From Pseudochelatococcus sp050946405 (GTDB lineage: Bacteria > Pseudomonadota > Alphaproteobacteria > Rhizobiales > Beijerinckiaceae): a stretch of DNA of 64,000 bases. The DNA lies in assembly GCF_050946405.1 (NCBI RefSeq), contig NZ_JBMNUS010000013.1:62001-126000 (forward strand). Direction: 5' to 3'. Below, in pieces: positions 1 to 8,337 of the stretch. The position numbers and the translations under genes were made by a program. A model generated the notes under the pieces. That model did not search any database. It saw only the letters and a program-made list of their open reading frames with translations, and was not told the DNA's origin. The first letter of the stretch is position 1. Each line of letters opens with the position of its first letter.

Positions 1-3
1 GCT

Positions 4-27
4 CTTGCCCTTGCCCTTGCCCTTGCC
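4..27. repeat. Hexanucleotide tandem repeat (4 x CTTGCC)
   Basis: Four perfect copies of CTTGCC lie immediately upstream of the first amidase gene, about 25 bases before its start codon. The array may extend beyond the left window edge. It is seen directly; any effect on expression through slippage is only a possibility. Confidence 0.7.
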
Positions 28-51
28 GTTTCTGTCACGATGGAGAATTCA

Positions 52-1449
52 ATGTCGGAACTCTGGCGTCTGTCCGGGTCGCAGATTGCAAATCTCGTGC
101 GCCTGGGCGAGATTTCGGCCACCGAGGTGGCGCGCGATGCGCTCGCGCGCCTCGATGCGGTCAACCCGCAGATCAACGCCGTGGTCGATTACAGGCCGCA
201 GGAGACGCTGGCGCGCGCCGCCGCCGTCGATGCCGCGATCGCGCGCGGGGAGCCGGCCGGGCCTCTCGCGGGCGTGCCGGTGACGATCAAGATCAACGTC
301 GACCAGGCGGGATACGCCACCAGCAACGGCCTCAAGTCGAAGGCCGATCTGATCGCCTCCGGGAACAATCCGGTCGTCGACGGCTTTCTGCGCGCCGGCG
401 CGGTGATCGTCGGCCGCACCAACACGCCGGCCTTCAGTTGCCGCTATTTCACCGACAACCAGCTTTACGGCCCCACCCTCAATCCGCGCGATCCGGCGGT
501 GACGTGCGGCGGCTCCTCCGGCGGGGCGGCCGCGGCGGTGGCGGCCGGCATCGGCTGCATCGGCCACGGCAACGACATCGGCGGATCGGTGCGCTATCCC
601 GCCTATGCCTGCGGCATCCACGGCCTGCGGCCGGGGCTCGGCCGCGTGCCCACCTGCAACGCCAGCGGGCCGGACAGGACCATCGGTTTCCAGATCATGT
701 CGGTGCAGGGGCCGCTGGCGCGCACCATACAGGACGTGCGCCTCGGCCTCGCGGCCATGGCAGGGCGCGACATGCGCGATCCCTGGTGCTTCGAGGCGCC
801 CGCCGGGACGGGTTACAATCCGCAGCTCGCGGCGGTCTGCCTGCATCCCGACGGCATCGAGACCGCGCCGGAGGTGGAAAAGGCGGTTCTCGACGCGGCG
901 CAGCGGCTGCGCGACGCCGGCTGGACCGTGGTGACGCTCGACGAGGTGCCGCCGCTCATCGAGGGCAGCCTCATCATGCATACGCTCTGGGTCGCCGACT
1001 ATCCCGAAAGCAAGATCGCCGACGCAGAGGCGGAAGGCGATCCCGGCGCGATCGCGGCGATGCGCGGCGCGGTCGAACTGGTCGGCCCGGTGGATGTGGC
1101 GCGCTTCTCCGCGACGCTGACGCGGCGCGCCAATCTGGTGCGGGAATGGCTGCTCTTCCTGGAGAAATATCCGGTGCTGCTCATGCCGGTGTCGTCGGAG
1201 CTGCCCTTCGACACCGACATCGATCTGAAGAAGGGCTACCGCTACATCTACGATCATCAGCATTTTCTGGCCGGTCTTCCCGCTTTCGGCATTCCGGCGC
1301 TCACCGTCTCCACCGGCATGGCGGGCAGCCGGCCGGTGGGCGTGCAGATCGTCGCAAGCCGCATGCGCGAGGATCTGTGCCTTGCCGCCGGCGAAGCCAT
1401 CGAGGCGCGCGGCGTGCCGCCGATGCCCGTCGATCCCGTCAGCGCCTGA
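52..1449 (+). CDS. Amidase signature family hydrolase
   Basis: A 465-residue hydrolase of the amidase signature (AS) family, which cleaves amide or carbamoyl bonds in the cytoplasm; the substrate cannot be read from sequence. The Ser-cisSer-Lys triad is visible as Lys80 in VPVTIKIN, Ser155 in GGSSGG and Ser179 in GGSVRYPA, with the 24-residue spacing between the two serines that is standard for the family. The start at 52 is preferred over the in-frame ATG at 40 because GGAGA at 42-46 sits at ribosome-binding distance from it. The protein is full length for a compact AS amidase. It is a close paralogue of the amidase at 1863-3314, with matching blocks from INAVV through the GGSSGG core. Only a decayed peptidase remnant lies between the two genes. 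Amidase assignment is firm, specificity is unknown. Confidence 0.93.
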   Translation: MSELWRLSGSQIANLVRLGEISATEVARDALARLDAVNPQINAVVDYRPQETLARAAAVDAAIARGEPAGPLAGVPVTIKINVDQAGYATSNGLKSKADLIASGNNPVVDGFLRAGAVIVGRTNTPAFSCRYFTDNQLYGPTLNPRDPAVTCGGSSGGAAAAVAAGIGCIGHGNDIGGSVRYPAYACGIHGLRPGLGRVPTCNASGPDRTIGFQIMSVQGPLARTIQDVRLGLAAMAGRDMRDPWCFEAPAGTGYNPQLAAVCLHPDGIETAPEVEKAVLDAAQRLRDAGWTVVTLDEVPPLIEGSLIMHTLWVADYPESKIADAEAEGDPGAIAAMRGAVELVGPVDVARFSATLTRRANLVREWLLFLEKYPVLLMPVSSELPFDTDIDLKKGYRYIYDHQHFLAGLPAFGIPALTVSTGMAGSRPVGVQIVASRMREDLCLAAGEAIEARGVPPMPVDPVSA

Positions 1450-1485
1450 CGCATCCGTCGAGAAACGAATGGAGCCTTGTCCGTC

Positions 1486-1841
1486 ATGAATGCCGCACCT
1501 CTCTTCCACGGTTCCGCCGATCTCGGTCCCGACGCGGGTGAAATGCTCGCCGGGCTGAGGCGGTGGGTCGAATGCGAAAGCCCGTCCATCGATCCTCGGG
1601 CCGTCAACCGCATGATGGTTCTGGCGAGCAGCGATCTCGCCGTCGCCGCCGTCGCCGTGCTCGCCCGCCGGGCTCGATCCGGCGGATTTTCCGCTGGCGG
1701 AAGGACGCGACGGCGACCTGTGCGGCAGGGACCACCGGCCGGCGGGTGACGCGCCGGCGCGGCGGCGTCAACGAAGGGGCGGCGGAGCCGTTCCATGCGT
1801 GGGCCGACGCCGTTCGCGAGGGCGGGGACCTGTTCATCTGA
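1486..1841 (+). pseudogene. Decayed M20-type metallopeptidase remnant
   Basis: An ATG at 1486 opens a reading frame whose first ~50 residues (LRRWVECESPSIDP, then AVNRMMVLASSDL) resemble the N terminus of M20 carboxypeptidases such as the glutamate carboxypeptidase group. The frame then loses similarity. In another frame around 1685-1720 a piece reading DFPLAEGRDGDLCGRD resembles the LPFRREGDRCYGPG segment of the same family, and a third piece in yet another frame ends at 1841. A complete M20 enzyme has about 370-400 residues, so most of the gene is missing as well as frameshifted. The Zn ligands cannot be found. The best reading is a gene eroded by an internal deletion and frameshifts between two duplicated amidase genes. 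The family assignment is by eye and is moderate. Confidence 0.5.
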
Positions 1842-1862
1842 AGGATGTGGCGGAGAACGATC

Positions 1863-3314
1863 ATGAATGACAATCACACCGAAGGCGGGCCGGCGCGGAC
1901 GGATGCGCTGTGGAGTCTCGACGCGACGCTGATCGCCGCGCTCGTGTCGGCGCGCGAGGTGTCGGCGGAGGAGATCGCCCGTTCCGCGCTGGAGCGGCTC
2001 GAAGCCGTCAATCCCGCCATCAACGCCGTGGTCGAGTATCGCCCGGATGCGGTGCTGGACGCCGCGCGCAAGGTCGATGCGGCGATCGCGGACGGCCGCG
2101 ATCCGGGGCCGCTCGCCGGCGTGCCCGTCACGATCAAGGTCAACGTCGATCAGGCGGGCTATGCGACCACCAACGGCGTTACGCTGCAAAGGGACCTGAT
2201 CGCCGCGACCAACAGCCCGGTGGTCGACAGCCTGCTGGAAGCCGGCGCCGTGCCGCTGGGGCGCACCAACACGCCGGCCTTCAGCTACCGCTGGTTCACC
2301 GGCAACCGGCTGCACGGCGCGACGTTCAATCCGCGCCGCAAGGAGTTGACGCCGGGCGGTTCCTCGGGCGGGGCGGCCTCCGCCGTGGCCGCCGGCATCG
2401 GCGCCGTCGCGCACGGCACCGACATCGCCGGGTCCATCCGCTATCCCGCCTATGCATGCGGCGTGCACGGCCTGCGTCCGAGCCTCGGCCGCATTGCCGC
2501 CTATAACGCCAGCGCCGGCAAGGACCGCACGATCGGCGGTCAGATCATGGCGGTTTCCGGCCCGCTCGCGCGGCGGGTCGGCGATCTGCGTCTCGGGTTC
2601 GAGGCGATGGCGCGCCGGCCCGACAGCCGCGATCCGTGGTGGGTGCCCGCGCCCCTGCGCGGCGGGCCGGCGCCGCTGCGCGCGGCGGTGTGCTTTCGTC
2701 CCGACGGCATGGAGACCGCGCCAGAACTCGTCGCGGCGCTCGCCGGGGCGGCCGCGAAGCTGCGCGACGCCGGCTGGCTGGTCGATGAGGTCGACGCCCT
2801 GCCGCCTATCCGGGAAGCGGTGGCCGTGCAGATCGCGCTGTGGCTCGGCGACGACTACGAGGGGCAGGTGGCGGCGGCTGAGCGCGAGGGCGACGCCGGC
2901 GCCATGGCGGCGCTGGCCGGCCACCGGGATTTCGCGCGCTCGCTCGGCCTGGCGGGTTTCTCGCGGGCTCTCGCCCGCCGGCTCGGGATCGCGCGGGAAT
3001 GGCTGATCTTCATGGACCGCTATCCGGCCGTGCTCCTGCCGCCCTGCGCCGAACTGCCCTTCGCGGACAATCTCGACCTGCGCGGCGAGGAGGATTACCG
3101 GCGCGTGTGGCAGGCGCAGATGCCGATGATCGGCCTGCCGGTGACGGGCCTGCCCGCCCTGTCGCTCTGCACCGGGCTGCTGCCGGACGGGACGCCGGTC
3201 GGCGCGCAGATCGTGGCGGGGCGCTTCCGCGAGGACATCTGCCTCGCGGCCGGCGAGGCGATCGAGGCGCGCGGCCCGCGTGTCACGCTTGCCGATCCGC
3301 GCGACGGCGCGTGA
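1863..3314 (+). CDS. Amidase signature family hydrolase, second copy
   Basis: A 483-residue AS-family amidase, paralogue of the gene at 52-1449. Lys92 (VPVTIKVN), Ser167 (GGSSGG) and Ser191 (GSIRYPA) form the expected Ser-cisSer-Lys triad at the same relative spacing. GGAG at 1852-1855 supports ATG 1863 as the start; the longer frame opening at 1845 has no ribosome-binding site. The two amidases differ mostly in the C-terminal half, which lines the substrate pocket, so they may accept different amides. The gene is followed by about 320 bases of repeat-rich intergenic DNA. Confidence 0.93.
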   Translation: MNDNHTEGGPARTDALWSLDATLIAALVSAREVSAEEIARSALERLEAVNPAINAVVEYRPDAVLDAARKVDAAIADGRDPGPLAGVPVTIKVNVDQAGYATTNGVTLQRDLIAATNSPVVDSLLEAGAVPLGRTNTPAFSYRWFTGNRLHGATFNPRRKELTPGGSSGGAASAVAAGIGAVAHGTDIAGSIRYPAYACGVHGLRPSLGRIAAYNASAGKDRTIGGQIMAVSGPLARRVGDLRLGFEAMARRPDSRDPWWVPAPLRGGPAPLRAAVCFRPDGMETAPELVAALAGAAAKLRDAGWLVDEVDALPPIREAVAVQIALWLGDDYEGQVAAAEREGDAGAMAALAGHRDFARSLGLAGFSRALARRLGIAREWLIFMDRYPAVLLPPCAELPFADNLDLRGEEDYRRVWQAQMPMIGLPVTGLPALSLCTGLLPDGTPVGAQIVAGRFREDICLAAGEAIEARGPRVTLADPRDGA

Positions 3315-3354
3315 TCCCGCGGCGCGGGCGGCCTCATTCGTTTGTTGGCGCATT

Positions 3355-3453
3355 AGAGCATTTCGGCATTTCGTTGAAACGCAGAAATGCTCTATCTTAT
3401 TGACTTGACGCGTTTTCTTCACACAAAGCGGTATCCGCTTTGCTTGAAAACGC
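3355..3453. repeat. Dispersed palindromic intergenic repeat, copy A
   Basis: Two nested hairpins. The first has 10-base arms AGAGCATTTC (3355-3364) and GAAATGCTCT (3384-3393). The second has outer arms GCGTTTTC (3410-3417) and GAAAACGC (3446-3453) enclosing AAAGCGG/CCGCTTT. The same arrangement recurs near 5803 and, degenerate, at 25298. Such mobile palindromic units are common in Hyphomicrobiales intergenic regions. Confidence 0.75.
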
Positions 3454-3503
3454 TTTAGATCATGAAATGCTCGCGCTTCGTGGTTTGATGCTATAGAGGC
3501 CGT

Positions 3504-3551
3504 CGGAGCGCGTTGCGTTCAAACGGAATCGTTTGATCGATCAGCATTCGC
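3504..3551. repeat. Second palindromic repeat type (GTTCAAACG element)
   Basis: Contains the hairpin TCAAACG (3519-3525) / CGTTTGA (3530-3536) bounded by GGAGCGCG and CATTCGCTC. It resembles the elements at 23234 and 25961, which share the AGAGC(G/A)..GTTCAA plan. It lies between copy A and the GntR gene. Confidence 0.5.
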
Positions 3552-3566
3552 TCAGGACAAGGAATT

Positions 3567-3606
3567 CGGAACATGTCCCGTTTCAATCCGAACGGGACAT
3601 GTTCCG
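3567..3606. promoter_or_regulatory. Perfect 16-bp inverted repeat upstream of GntR gene
   Basis: Arms CGGAACATGTCCCGTT (3567-3582) and its exact reverse complement (3591-3606) are separated by 8 bases. It ends 30 bases before the chosen GntR start codon. It could be an autoregulatory operator, an mRNA hairpin over the leader, or another mobile palindrome. The symmetry is seen directly; the role is inferred. Confidence 0.6.
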
Positions 3607-3636
3607 GTGCCCCCGTTTCAGGATGACCGAGACGCC

Positions 3637-4314
3637 ATGACGCTCGCCGACCTCCGCCCCGTCGCCAGACAATCGACCGAAAGCCTGGTCACGGACAGCC
3701 TGCGCAACTACATCCTTTCCGGCAAGGTGGCGCCCGGCGAACGCCTGACGGAAATCGCGCTGGCGGAGCAGCTCGGCGTGGCGCGGGCCACCCTGCGCAC
3801 CGCCCTGCACCGGCTGACCAGCGAGGGCATCGTGGTCCAGATTCCCTATACCGGCTGGCAGGTGGCGACGCTCACGGGTGGCGACGTGTGGGAGATATGG
3901 ACCCTGCGCGGCAGCCTCGAAAGCCTGGCGGCCCGGCTGGCCGCGCAACGCCCGGAACCCGCCGTCCGCGAGGCGCTGCGCGCGGCGCATCTGGCCCTGC
4001 TCGCCGCCTGCGAGGGCGGCGGGCTCAAGGACATGATCGCGGCCGACTTCGCCCTGCATCGCGCCATCATCGACAACAGCGGCCACCGCCGGCTGGCGGC
4101 GCAATACGCCATCGTCGAGCAGCAGGTCAAACTCTATATCGCCACCAGCAACACCCACGTCGCCACGGGGCCGGCGGACATCATCGAGCAGCACCGGCCG
4201 CTCGCGACGGCGCTGCTCGCCGGCGAGGCGGAGGCCGCCGGCCGCGAGGCATGGCTCCACAACGAAAGCGAAGGCCGCCGCCTGATGGACTGGCTGGAGC
4301 ACCGCGTCTCCTGA
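3637..4314 (+). CDS. GntR family transcriptional regulator (FadR/FCD subfamily)
   Basis: A 225-residue DNA-binding regulator. The N-terminal winged helix-turn-helix spans roughly residues 10-75 (ESLVTDSLRNYILSGKVAPG, then LAEQLGVARATLRTALHRL). The C-terminal all-helical FCD ligand domain spans about 80-215 and normally binds a carboxylate, often through a metal. Several His/Asp residues suited to that role are present (ADFALHRAIIDNSGHRRL). ATG 3637 is chosen over GTG 3607 because the latter falls right next to the perfect inverted repeat 3567-3606. It is convergent with the FAD oxidoreductase at 4381-5676. A strong dyad in that gene's promoter (5726-5768) is a plausible target. Ligand unknown. 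Confidence 0.88.
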   Translation: MTLADLRPVARQSTESLVTDSLRNYILSGKVAPGERLTEIALAEQLGVARATLRTALHRLTSEGIVVQIPYTGWQVATLTGGDVWEIWTLRGSLESLAARLAAQRPEPAVREALRAAHLALLAACEGGGLKDMIAADFALHRAIIDNSGHRRLAAQYAIVEQQVKLYIATSNTHVATGPADIIEQHRPLATALLAGEAEAAGREAWLHNESEGRRLMDWLEHRVS

Positions 4315-4380
4315 CAGGCGCACGGCGCTCCCACCCTGACGCGCCGGCCGGCCGCGTCCTCCCGAAGGCGCGGGAGCGGC

Positions 4381-5676
4381 TCACACCACCCCGGAATCGC
4401 GCAGGCGGAACCACGCGATCGCCGCCGCCAGATAGAGGCTTTGCAGCCCGTGGAAGGGAATGGGCTGTACCCTGGTCAGGGGGAAAGGAAGCGTTCTCGG
4501 GTCGCGGGACGTGGCATAGGCCGCCAGCGCCGCGCCCATGGCCGTCTCCAGCGCGACGCCGCGTCCCTGACAGCCGATGTTGATGACGAGCCCCTTCTCA
4601 GGCTCGTGCACGTGGGGCAGGAAGTCGCGCGTCACGGCGACATGGCCGCACCAGCGATGATCGAAGGCGATGCCCGCCAGTTGCGGGAACATGCGGACTG
4701 TCGTCTGCTCCAGATGCCGCCAGTCGTTCGCCGAGCGCGGCTGCCGGAAGGGGCCGCGCCCGCCCATGATGAAGCGGCCGGTGTGGTCGCGCCGGAAATA
4801 GAGCAACAGGTTGCGCGTGTCGGAAGACGGATAGCCGCCCGGCATGATCGTGCGGCCGATCTCCTCCGGCAGCGGCACGGTCGATACCTGATAGGAGATC
4901 GGCGCGATCACCGTGCGGGCGATCCGCGGCGCCAGCTCGCGCGTGTAGCCGTTCGTGCACACGATGACCGTGTTGGCCGTCACTTCCGGCCCGTGCGCGG
5001 TGGAGACACGCCACTTGCCCGCTTCCGCCCGCCAGCCGGTGACGGCGGTGTCGCCGTGAATCGTCGCGCCCGCGGCGGCGGCGGCGCGCGCCAGCTCCCG
5101 CGCGTAGCTCAGCGGCTGCACGGCTCCGCCGCGCGGATCGAACCAGCCGCCGAGATAGGCCGTGGTGCCGAGCAGGCGCGCGGTTTCCTCCCGGTCGAGC
5201 ACGCGCGCGCCCTCCACGCCGCGCTTTCGCCACTGGTCGGCGCGGGTCGCGACGGTCTTCAGCGCCTGCGCGTTGTGCGCGCCCTGCACCCAGCCCGTGC
5301 GCGAATGCGGCACGTCGAGGCCATGGCGCTCGATCAGATCGAACACATGGCGCGTGGTGGAGCCGGCGAAGGCCGTCAGGGCGCGGCCGGCGTCGCCGCC
5401 GGCTTTTTTATCGAGCTCGTCGGGATCGTACTTCAGCCCGGCGATGACCTGCCCGCCGTTGCGCCCGGAGCCGCCCCAGCCGGGTTCGCGCGCTTCGAGC
5501 ACCTTGACCCGGACGCCGCGCTCGGCCAGATGCAGCGCGGTGGAAAGGCCGGCGTAGCCCGCCCCGACGATGGCGACGTCGACGCGGGCGCCTTCTTCGA
5601 GCCGCGGCGTCGGAATGGCCGGCATGGCCGTATGGGCCCACAGGGACGGGGAAAGAGGAAACAGTTCAGAAGACAT
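4381..5676 (-). CDS. FAD-dependent amine/amino-acid oxidoreductase (DAO family, PuuB-like)
   Basis: A 431-residue flavoprotein of the DAO superfamily, expected to oxidise a secondary or primary amine such as gamma-glutamylputrescine or an N-substituted amino acid, giving an aldehyde or imine and H2O2. The FAD dinucleotide fold is at residues ~32-60 (VAIVGAGYAGLSTALHLA) followed by GWGGSGRNGGQV, a sequence typical of PuuB/OrdL proteins. The C-terminal FAD-contact block is IGCQGRGVALETAMG. The length is normal for the group. The gene is monocistronic on this strand with its promoter region at 5677-5800. A second paralogue lies at 13288-14589 inside a polyamine-type transport operon. The exact substrate is not determinable. 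Confidence 0.88.
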   Translation of the reverse strand: MSSELFPLSPSLWAHTAMPAIPTPRLEEGARVDVAIVGAGYAGLSTALHLAERGVRVKVLEAREPGWGGSGRNGGQVIAGLKYDPDELDKKAGGDAGRALTAFAGSTTRHVFDLIERHGLDVPHSRTGWVQGAHNAQALKTVATRADQWRKRGVEGARVLDREETARLLGTTAYLGGWFDPRGGAVQPLSYARELARAAAAAGATIHGDTAVTGWRAEAGKWRVSTAHGPEVTANTVIVCTNGYTRELAPRIARTVIAPISYQVSTVPLPEEIGRTIMPGGYPSSDTRNLLLYFRRDHTGRFIMGGRGPFRQPRSANDWRHLEQTTVRMFPQLAGIAFDHRWCGHVAVTRDFLPHVHEPEKGLVINIGCQGRGVALETAMGAALAAYATSRDPRTLPFPLTRVQPIPFHGLQSLYLAAAIAWFRLRDSGVV

Positions 5677-5725
5677 GGCAGCCTGCCTATGGACGATGCG
5701 GGCGCCCGGTCGCGGGGCGCGCCTT

Positions 5726-5768
5726 GAATGATTGCCGGCGAATCAAATAATTCGCCAGACAATCATTC
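5726..5768. promoter_or_regulatory. Long operator-like dyad upstream of the FAD oxidoreductase gene
   Basis: Arms beginning GAATGATTG and ending CAATCATTC enclose GGCGAAT..ATTCGCC, with a 6-base centre. Sixteen of eighteen positions pair, with one small bulge. It lies about 50 bases upstream of the minus-strand start at 5676, where a repressor site would be expected. The GntR product at 3637-4314 is the nearest candidate binder (inference). Confidence 0.6.
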
Positions 5769-5802
5769 GTTCGGATCGGTTCAGTCACGACTTGAAAGCC
5801 TC

Positions 5803-5967
5803 CGGAGCATTTCGACATTTCGCTGAAACGCCGGAATGCTCTATCTTGTTGATTTGACGCTTTTCCTTTACGCAAAGCGGTGTCCGCTTCGCTTGAAAAC
5901 GCCAGAGCATCGTGCAGAAAAGCGGATACCACTTTTCGTCGACAAAGATGCTTTAACTCAAAAAGTG
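5803..5967. repeat. Dispersed palindromic intergenic repeat, copy B
   Basis: A second copy of the 3355-3453 element (GGAGCATTTCGACATTTCGCTGAAACGC.. then TTTGACGC..CAAAGCGG..CCGCTTCG..GAAAACGC), followed by an extra segment AGAGCATCGTGC..AAAAGCGG..CCACTTTTCG. It occupies the gap between the FAD oxidoreductase promoter and the end of the amino-acid ABC operon. Confidence 0.75.
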
Positions 5968-6004
5968 AGCGCGTCAGTTCTGATTCCATCAGAACCGACG
6001 CGCT
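5968..6004 (-). terminator. Intrinsic terminator of the amino-acid ABC operon
   Basis: A 17-bp near-perfect stem (AGCGCGTC and GTTCTGAT pairing with ATCAGAAC and GACGCGCT, one A/C mismatch, 3-base loop) overlaps the minus-strand stop codon at 6003-6005. It is followed on that strand by CTTTTTG. The position and T-run fit rho-independent termination. The hairpin itself appears to derive from the intergenic repeat family. Confidence 0.7.
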
Positions 6005-6734
6005 AGACGTGTTCGATCACCCGGCGCAGAAAGTCCTGCGTTCGCGCCTGTTTCGGGTTGCCGAGCACTTCCTTCGCCGGCCCTTCCTCCACGATCACGC
6101 CGCCGTCGAGGAACAGGACGCGGTCGGCGACGTCGCGGGCGAAGCCCATTTCATGGGTGACGACGACCATCGTCATCTCTTCCGCGGCGAGGCTGCGCAT
6201 GACGGCGAGCACCTCGCCCACCAGTTCCGGGTCCAGCGCCGACGTGGGCTCGTCGAACAGGATGGCCTTCGGCTGCATGGCCAGCGCCCGCGCGATGGCG
6301 ACGCGCTGCTGCTGTCCGCCGGAAAGTTGAGCCGGAAAATTGTCGGCCTTCGCCGCCAGCCCGACGCGCTCCAGCAGCGCGCGCGAACGCTCCTCCACTT
6401 CCCGCCTGGGCTCGCGCTTGACGAAGAGCGGGCCTTCCATGACGTTCTCCAGCACCGTCCGGTGCGGAAACAGGTTGAAGCGCTGGAACACCATCGAGAC
6501 ATGCGTGCGGATCTCGACAATGGATCTGTGGTGGCAATCGACGGTTTTTCCCTCGAAGGTGATCTGCCCGTGCTGATAGCTTTCGAGCCCGTTGATGCAG
6601 CGCAGGATCGTCGACTTGCCGGAGCCGGAGGGGCCGATGAGGCAGACGACCTCGCCCCTGGAAACGGCGGCGGAAACGCCCTTGATGACCTCGAGTTGTC
6701 CGTAGCTCTTGTGAACGTCCTTCAGCTCGATCAT
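6003..6734 (-). CDS. Amino-acid ABC transporter ATP-binding protein
   Basis: A 243-residue ATPase of the polar amino-acid uptake (GlnQ/HisP) family. Walker A GPSGSGKST, signature LSGGQQQRVAIARALAM, Walker B KAILFDEPTSALDP and the switch histidine in VVVTHEMGFARDVADRV are all present. The start ATG at 6734 overlaps the stop of the permease gene by ATGA, indicating translational coupling. It energises the permease at 6731-7387 fed by the binding protein at 7541-8293. The stop codon lies inside the terminator hairpin. Confidence 0.95.
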   Translation of the reverse strand: MIELKDVHKSYGQLEVIKGVSAAVSRGEVVCLIGPSGSGKSTILRCINGLESYQHGQITFEGKTVDCHHRSIVEIRTHVSMVFQRFNLFPHRTVLENVMEGPLFVKREPRREVEERSRALLERVGLAAKADNFPAQLSGGQQQRVAIARALAMQPKAILFDEPTSALDPELVGEVLAVMRSLAAEEMTMVVVTHEMGFARDVADRVLFLDGGVIVEEGPAKEVLGNPKQARTQDFLRRVIEHV

Positions 6735-7387
6735 CGTCCCTTTCCTCCCATCTTCTTCTCCAGCCTGCCGACGAGAATGATGAGCGGCACGCACATGACG
6801 AGATAGAGCAGCGCCACGGTGGAGAAGACGGCGGTGTTCTTGAACGTCGCCGCCGCCAGCAGCTTGCCCTGCATCGCCAGCTCCGCCACCGTGATGGTGG
6901 ACGCCTGCGAGCTGTCCTTGAGCAGCATGATCATGGTGTTGCCATAGGGCGGCAGCGCGATCCTGAACGCCTGCGGAAGGATGACGCGGCGCATGGTCAG
7001 CGCCCACCCCATGCCGATGGACTGCGCGGCCTCCAGTTGGCCGCGGTCGATCGCCTGGATGCCGGCGCGGAAATTCTCCGCCTGATAGGCGGAATAGGCG
7101 ATGCCCAGGCCGATGATGCCCGCCTGGACGGCGGAGAGGGAAATTCCGAATTCCGGCAGCACGAAGTAGATGTAGAACAACTGCACGATGATCGGGATGC
7201 CGCGCAGGAAGTTGATGACGACCAGCGCCGTCTTGTCGAGAAACCATTTTCCCGACACGCGCATCAGCGCCAGCATGATGCCCAGCAGCGTCGACAGAAC
7301 CAGCGCGCCGACGGTCACGACGATGGTCAGCCACACACCTTGCAGCAGAACGGGCAGAAATTCGATGACATCGTTGATGAATTGCAT
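6731..7387 (-). CDS. Amino-acid ABC transporter permease (HisM/GlnP family)
   Basis: A 218-residue inner-membrane permease with about five hydrophobic helices and the EAA-loop typical of the family (LEAAQSIGMGWALTMRRVILPQAFRIALPP). The start is placed at MQFINDVIEF; upstream in-frame codons to 7513 encode a proline/arginine-rich stretch that does not look like permease. As there is one permease gene, the membrane unit is probably a homodimer. The start is reasonably but not fully certain. Confidence 0.9.
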   Translation of the reverse strand: MQFINDVIEFLPVLLQGVWLTIVVTVGALVLSTLLGIMLALMRVSGKWFLDKTALVVINFLRGIPIIVQLFYIYFVLPEFGISLSAVQAGIIGLGIAYSAYQAENFRAGIQAIDRGQLEAAQSIGMGWALTMRRVILPQAFRIALPPYGNTMIMLLKDSSQASTITVAELAMQGKLLAAATFKNTAVFSTVALLYLVMCVPLIILVGRLEKKMGGKGR

Positions 7388-7540
7388 GACGGTGGAAACC
7401 TCGGCGATGGAAACCTCGCCGCCCGTCGCCGAAGGCGGGGTCCGCGCATTCGGGGGGCCTTTCCCGGAAGGACCGGGATGAGGGCGGAAATGCGGAATGC
7501 ATCGCCGCCCCATGCGACCGGTAACGGGCGGGCGACTGAC

Positions 7541-8293
7541 TCAGAGGCCCCACTTCTTGACGATCGCGTCGAAGCGCCCTTCGGCCTTCAGCTTCGCGAT
7601 CGCCGCGTTGAACTTTTCGAGCCGCTCGGCGTCGTCCTTGCGCAGGCCGATGCCGATGGCGCCGTGCAGCGTCGGCTTGTAGCTCTCCACGATGCGGGTA
7701 TCGGGGAAGCGGCCCTGAGCCAGGTTGTGGGCGACGATGGGATAATCGGCGAAGCCGGCCTTGATGCGGCCCGCGTTGACGTCGCGGATCATGTCGGGAA
7801 TGGTCTCGTAGGGCTTGACCTCGGCGAAAAGCCCGGTGCGCTGCAACGCCGAAATATAGGTCGTGCCGATCTGCCCGCCGACGACCTCGCCCTTCAGATC
7901 CTCGAAGGACACGTATTCCTTCGTATCGGCCTTCGGCACGAACAATGCTTCGCCGTAGCCGTAGACCGTATCGGTGAAGTTGATCACCTCGCGGCGCGCG
8001 TCGGTGGCGAACATGGCCGCCGCGATCACGTCGATCTTCTTCGACGTCAGCGACGGTATCAGCGATGCGAAGATGATCGGCGTGATTTCAACCTCGTAAC
8101 CGGCTTCCTTCGCCACTTCCGTCACGATGTCGACCATCAGGCCGTTGATCGTGTTGGTCTTGGGGTCGAGAAAGCTGAAAGGCACGCTCGTCGGCGTCGA
8201 GCCGACCTTCAGCGTCTGCGCCCACGCGGAAGAAGCCGCGCCGGCGGCGCAGGCCATGGACAGGACAACGGCCAGCGGTTTGAATACGTTCAT
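7541..8293 (-). CDS. Periplasmic amino-acid binding protein (SBP family 3)
   Basis: A 250-residue secreted receptor. A signal peptide (MNVFKPLAVVLSMACAAG, cleavage near SAWAQ) precedes LKVGSTPTSVPFSFLDPKT, the standard N-terminal strand of family 3 binding proteins. VDIVTEVAKEAG and the KIDVIAAAMFATDARREVINFTD block line the ligand cleft; the Arg of DARRE would contact the amino-acid carboxylate. GAGGGG upstream of ATG 8293 is a good ribosome-binding site. It is the first gene of a three-gene operon; the 153-base gap to the permease is long enough for differential expression. Confidence 0.93.
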   Translation of the reverse strand: MNVFKPLAVVLSMACAAGAASSAWAQTLKVGSTPTSVPFSFLDPKTNTINGLMVDIVTEVAKEAGYEVEITPIIFASLIPSLTSKKIDVIAAAMFATDARREVINFTDTVYGYGEALFVPKADTKEYVSFEDLKGEVVGGQIGTTYISALQRTGLFAEVKPYETIPDMIRDVNAGRIKAGFADYPIVAHNLAQGRFPDTRIVESYKPTLHGAIGIGLRKDDAERLEKFNAAIAKLKAEGRFDAIVKKWGL

Positions 8294-8337
8294 GTCGGAT
8301 ACCCCTCTTGTTTTGCCGTCCTGGGGACGTCGCTCGT

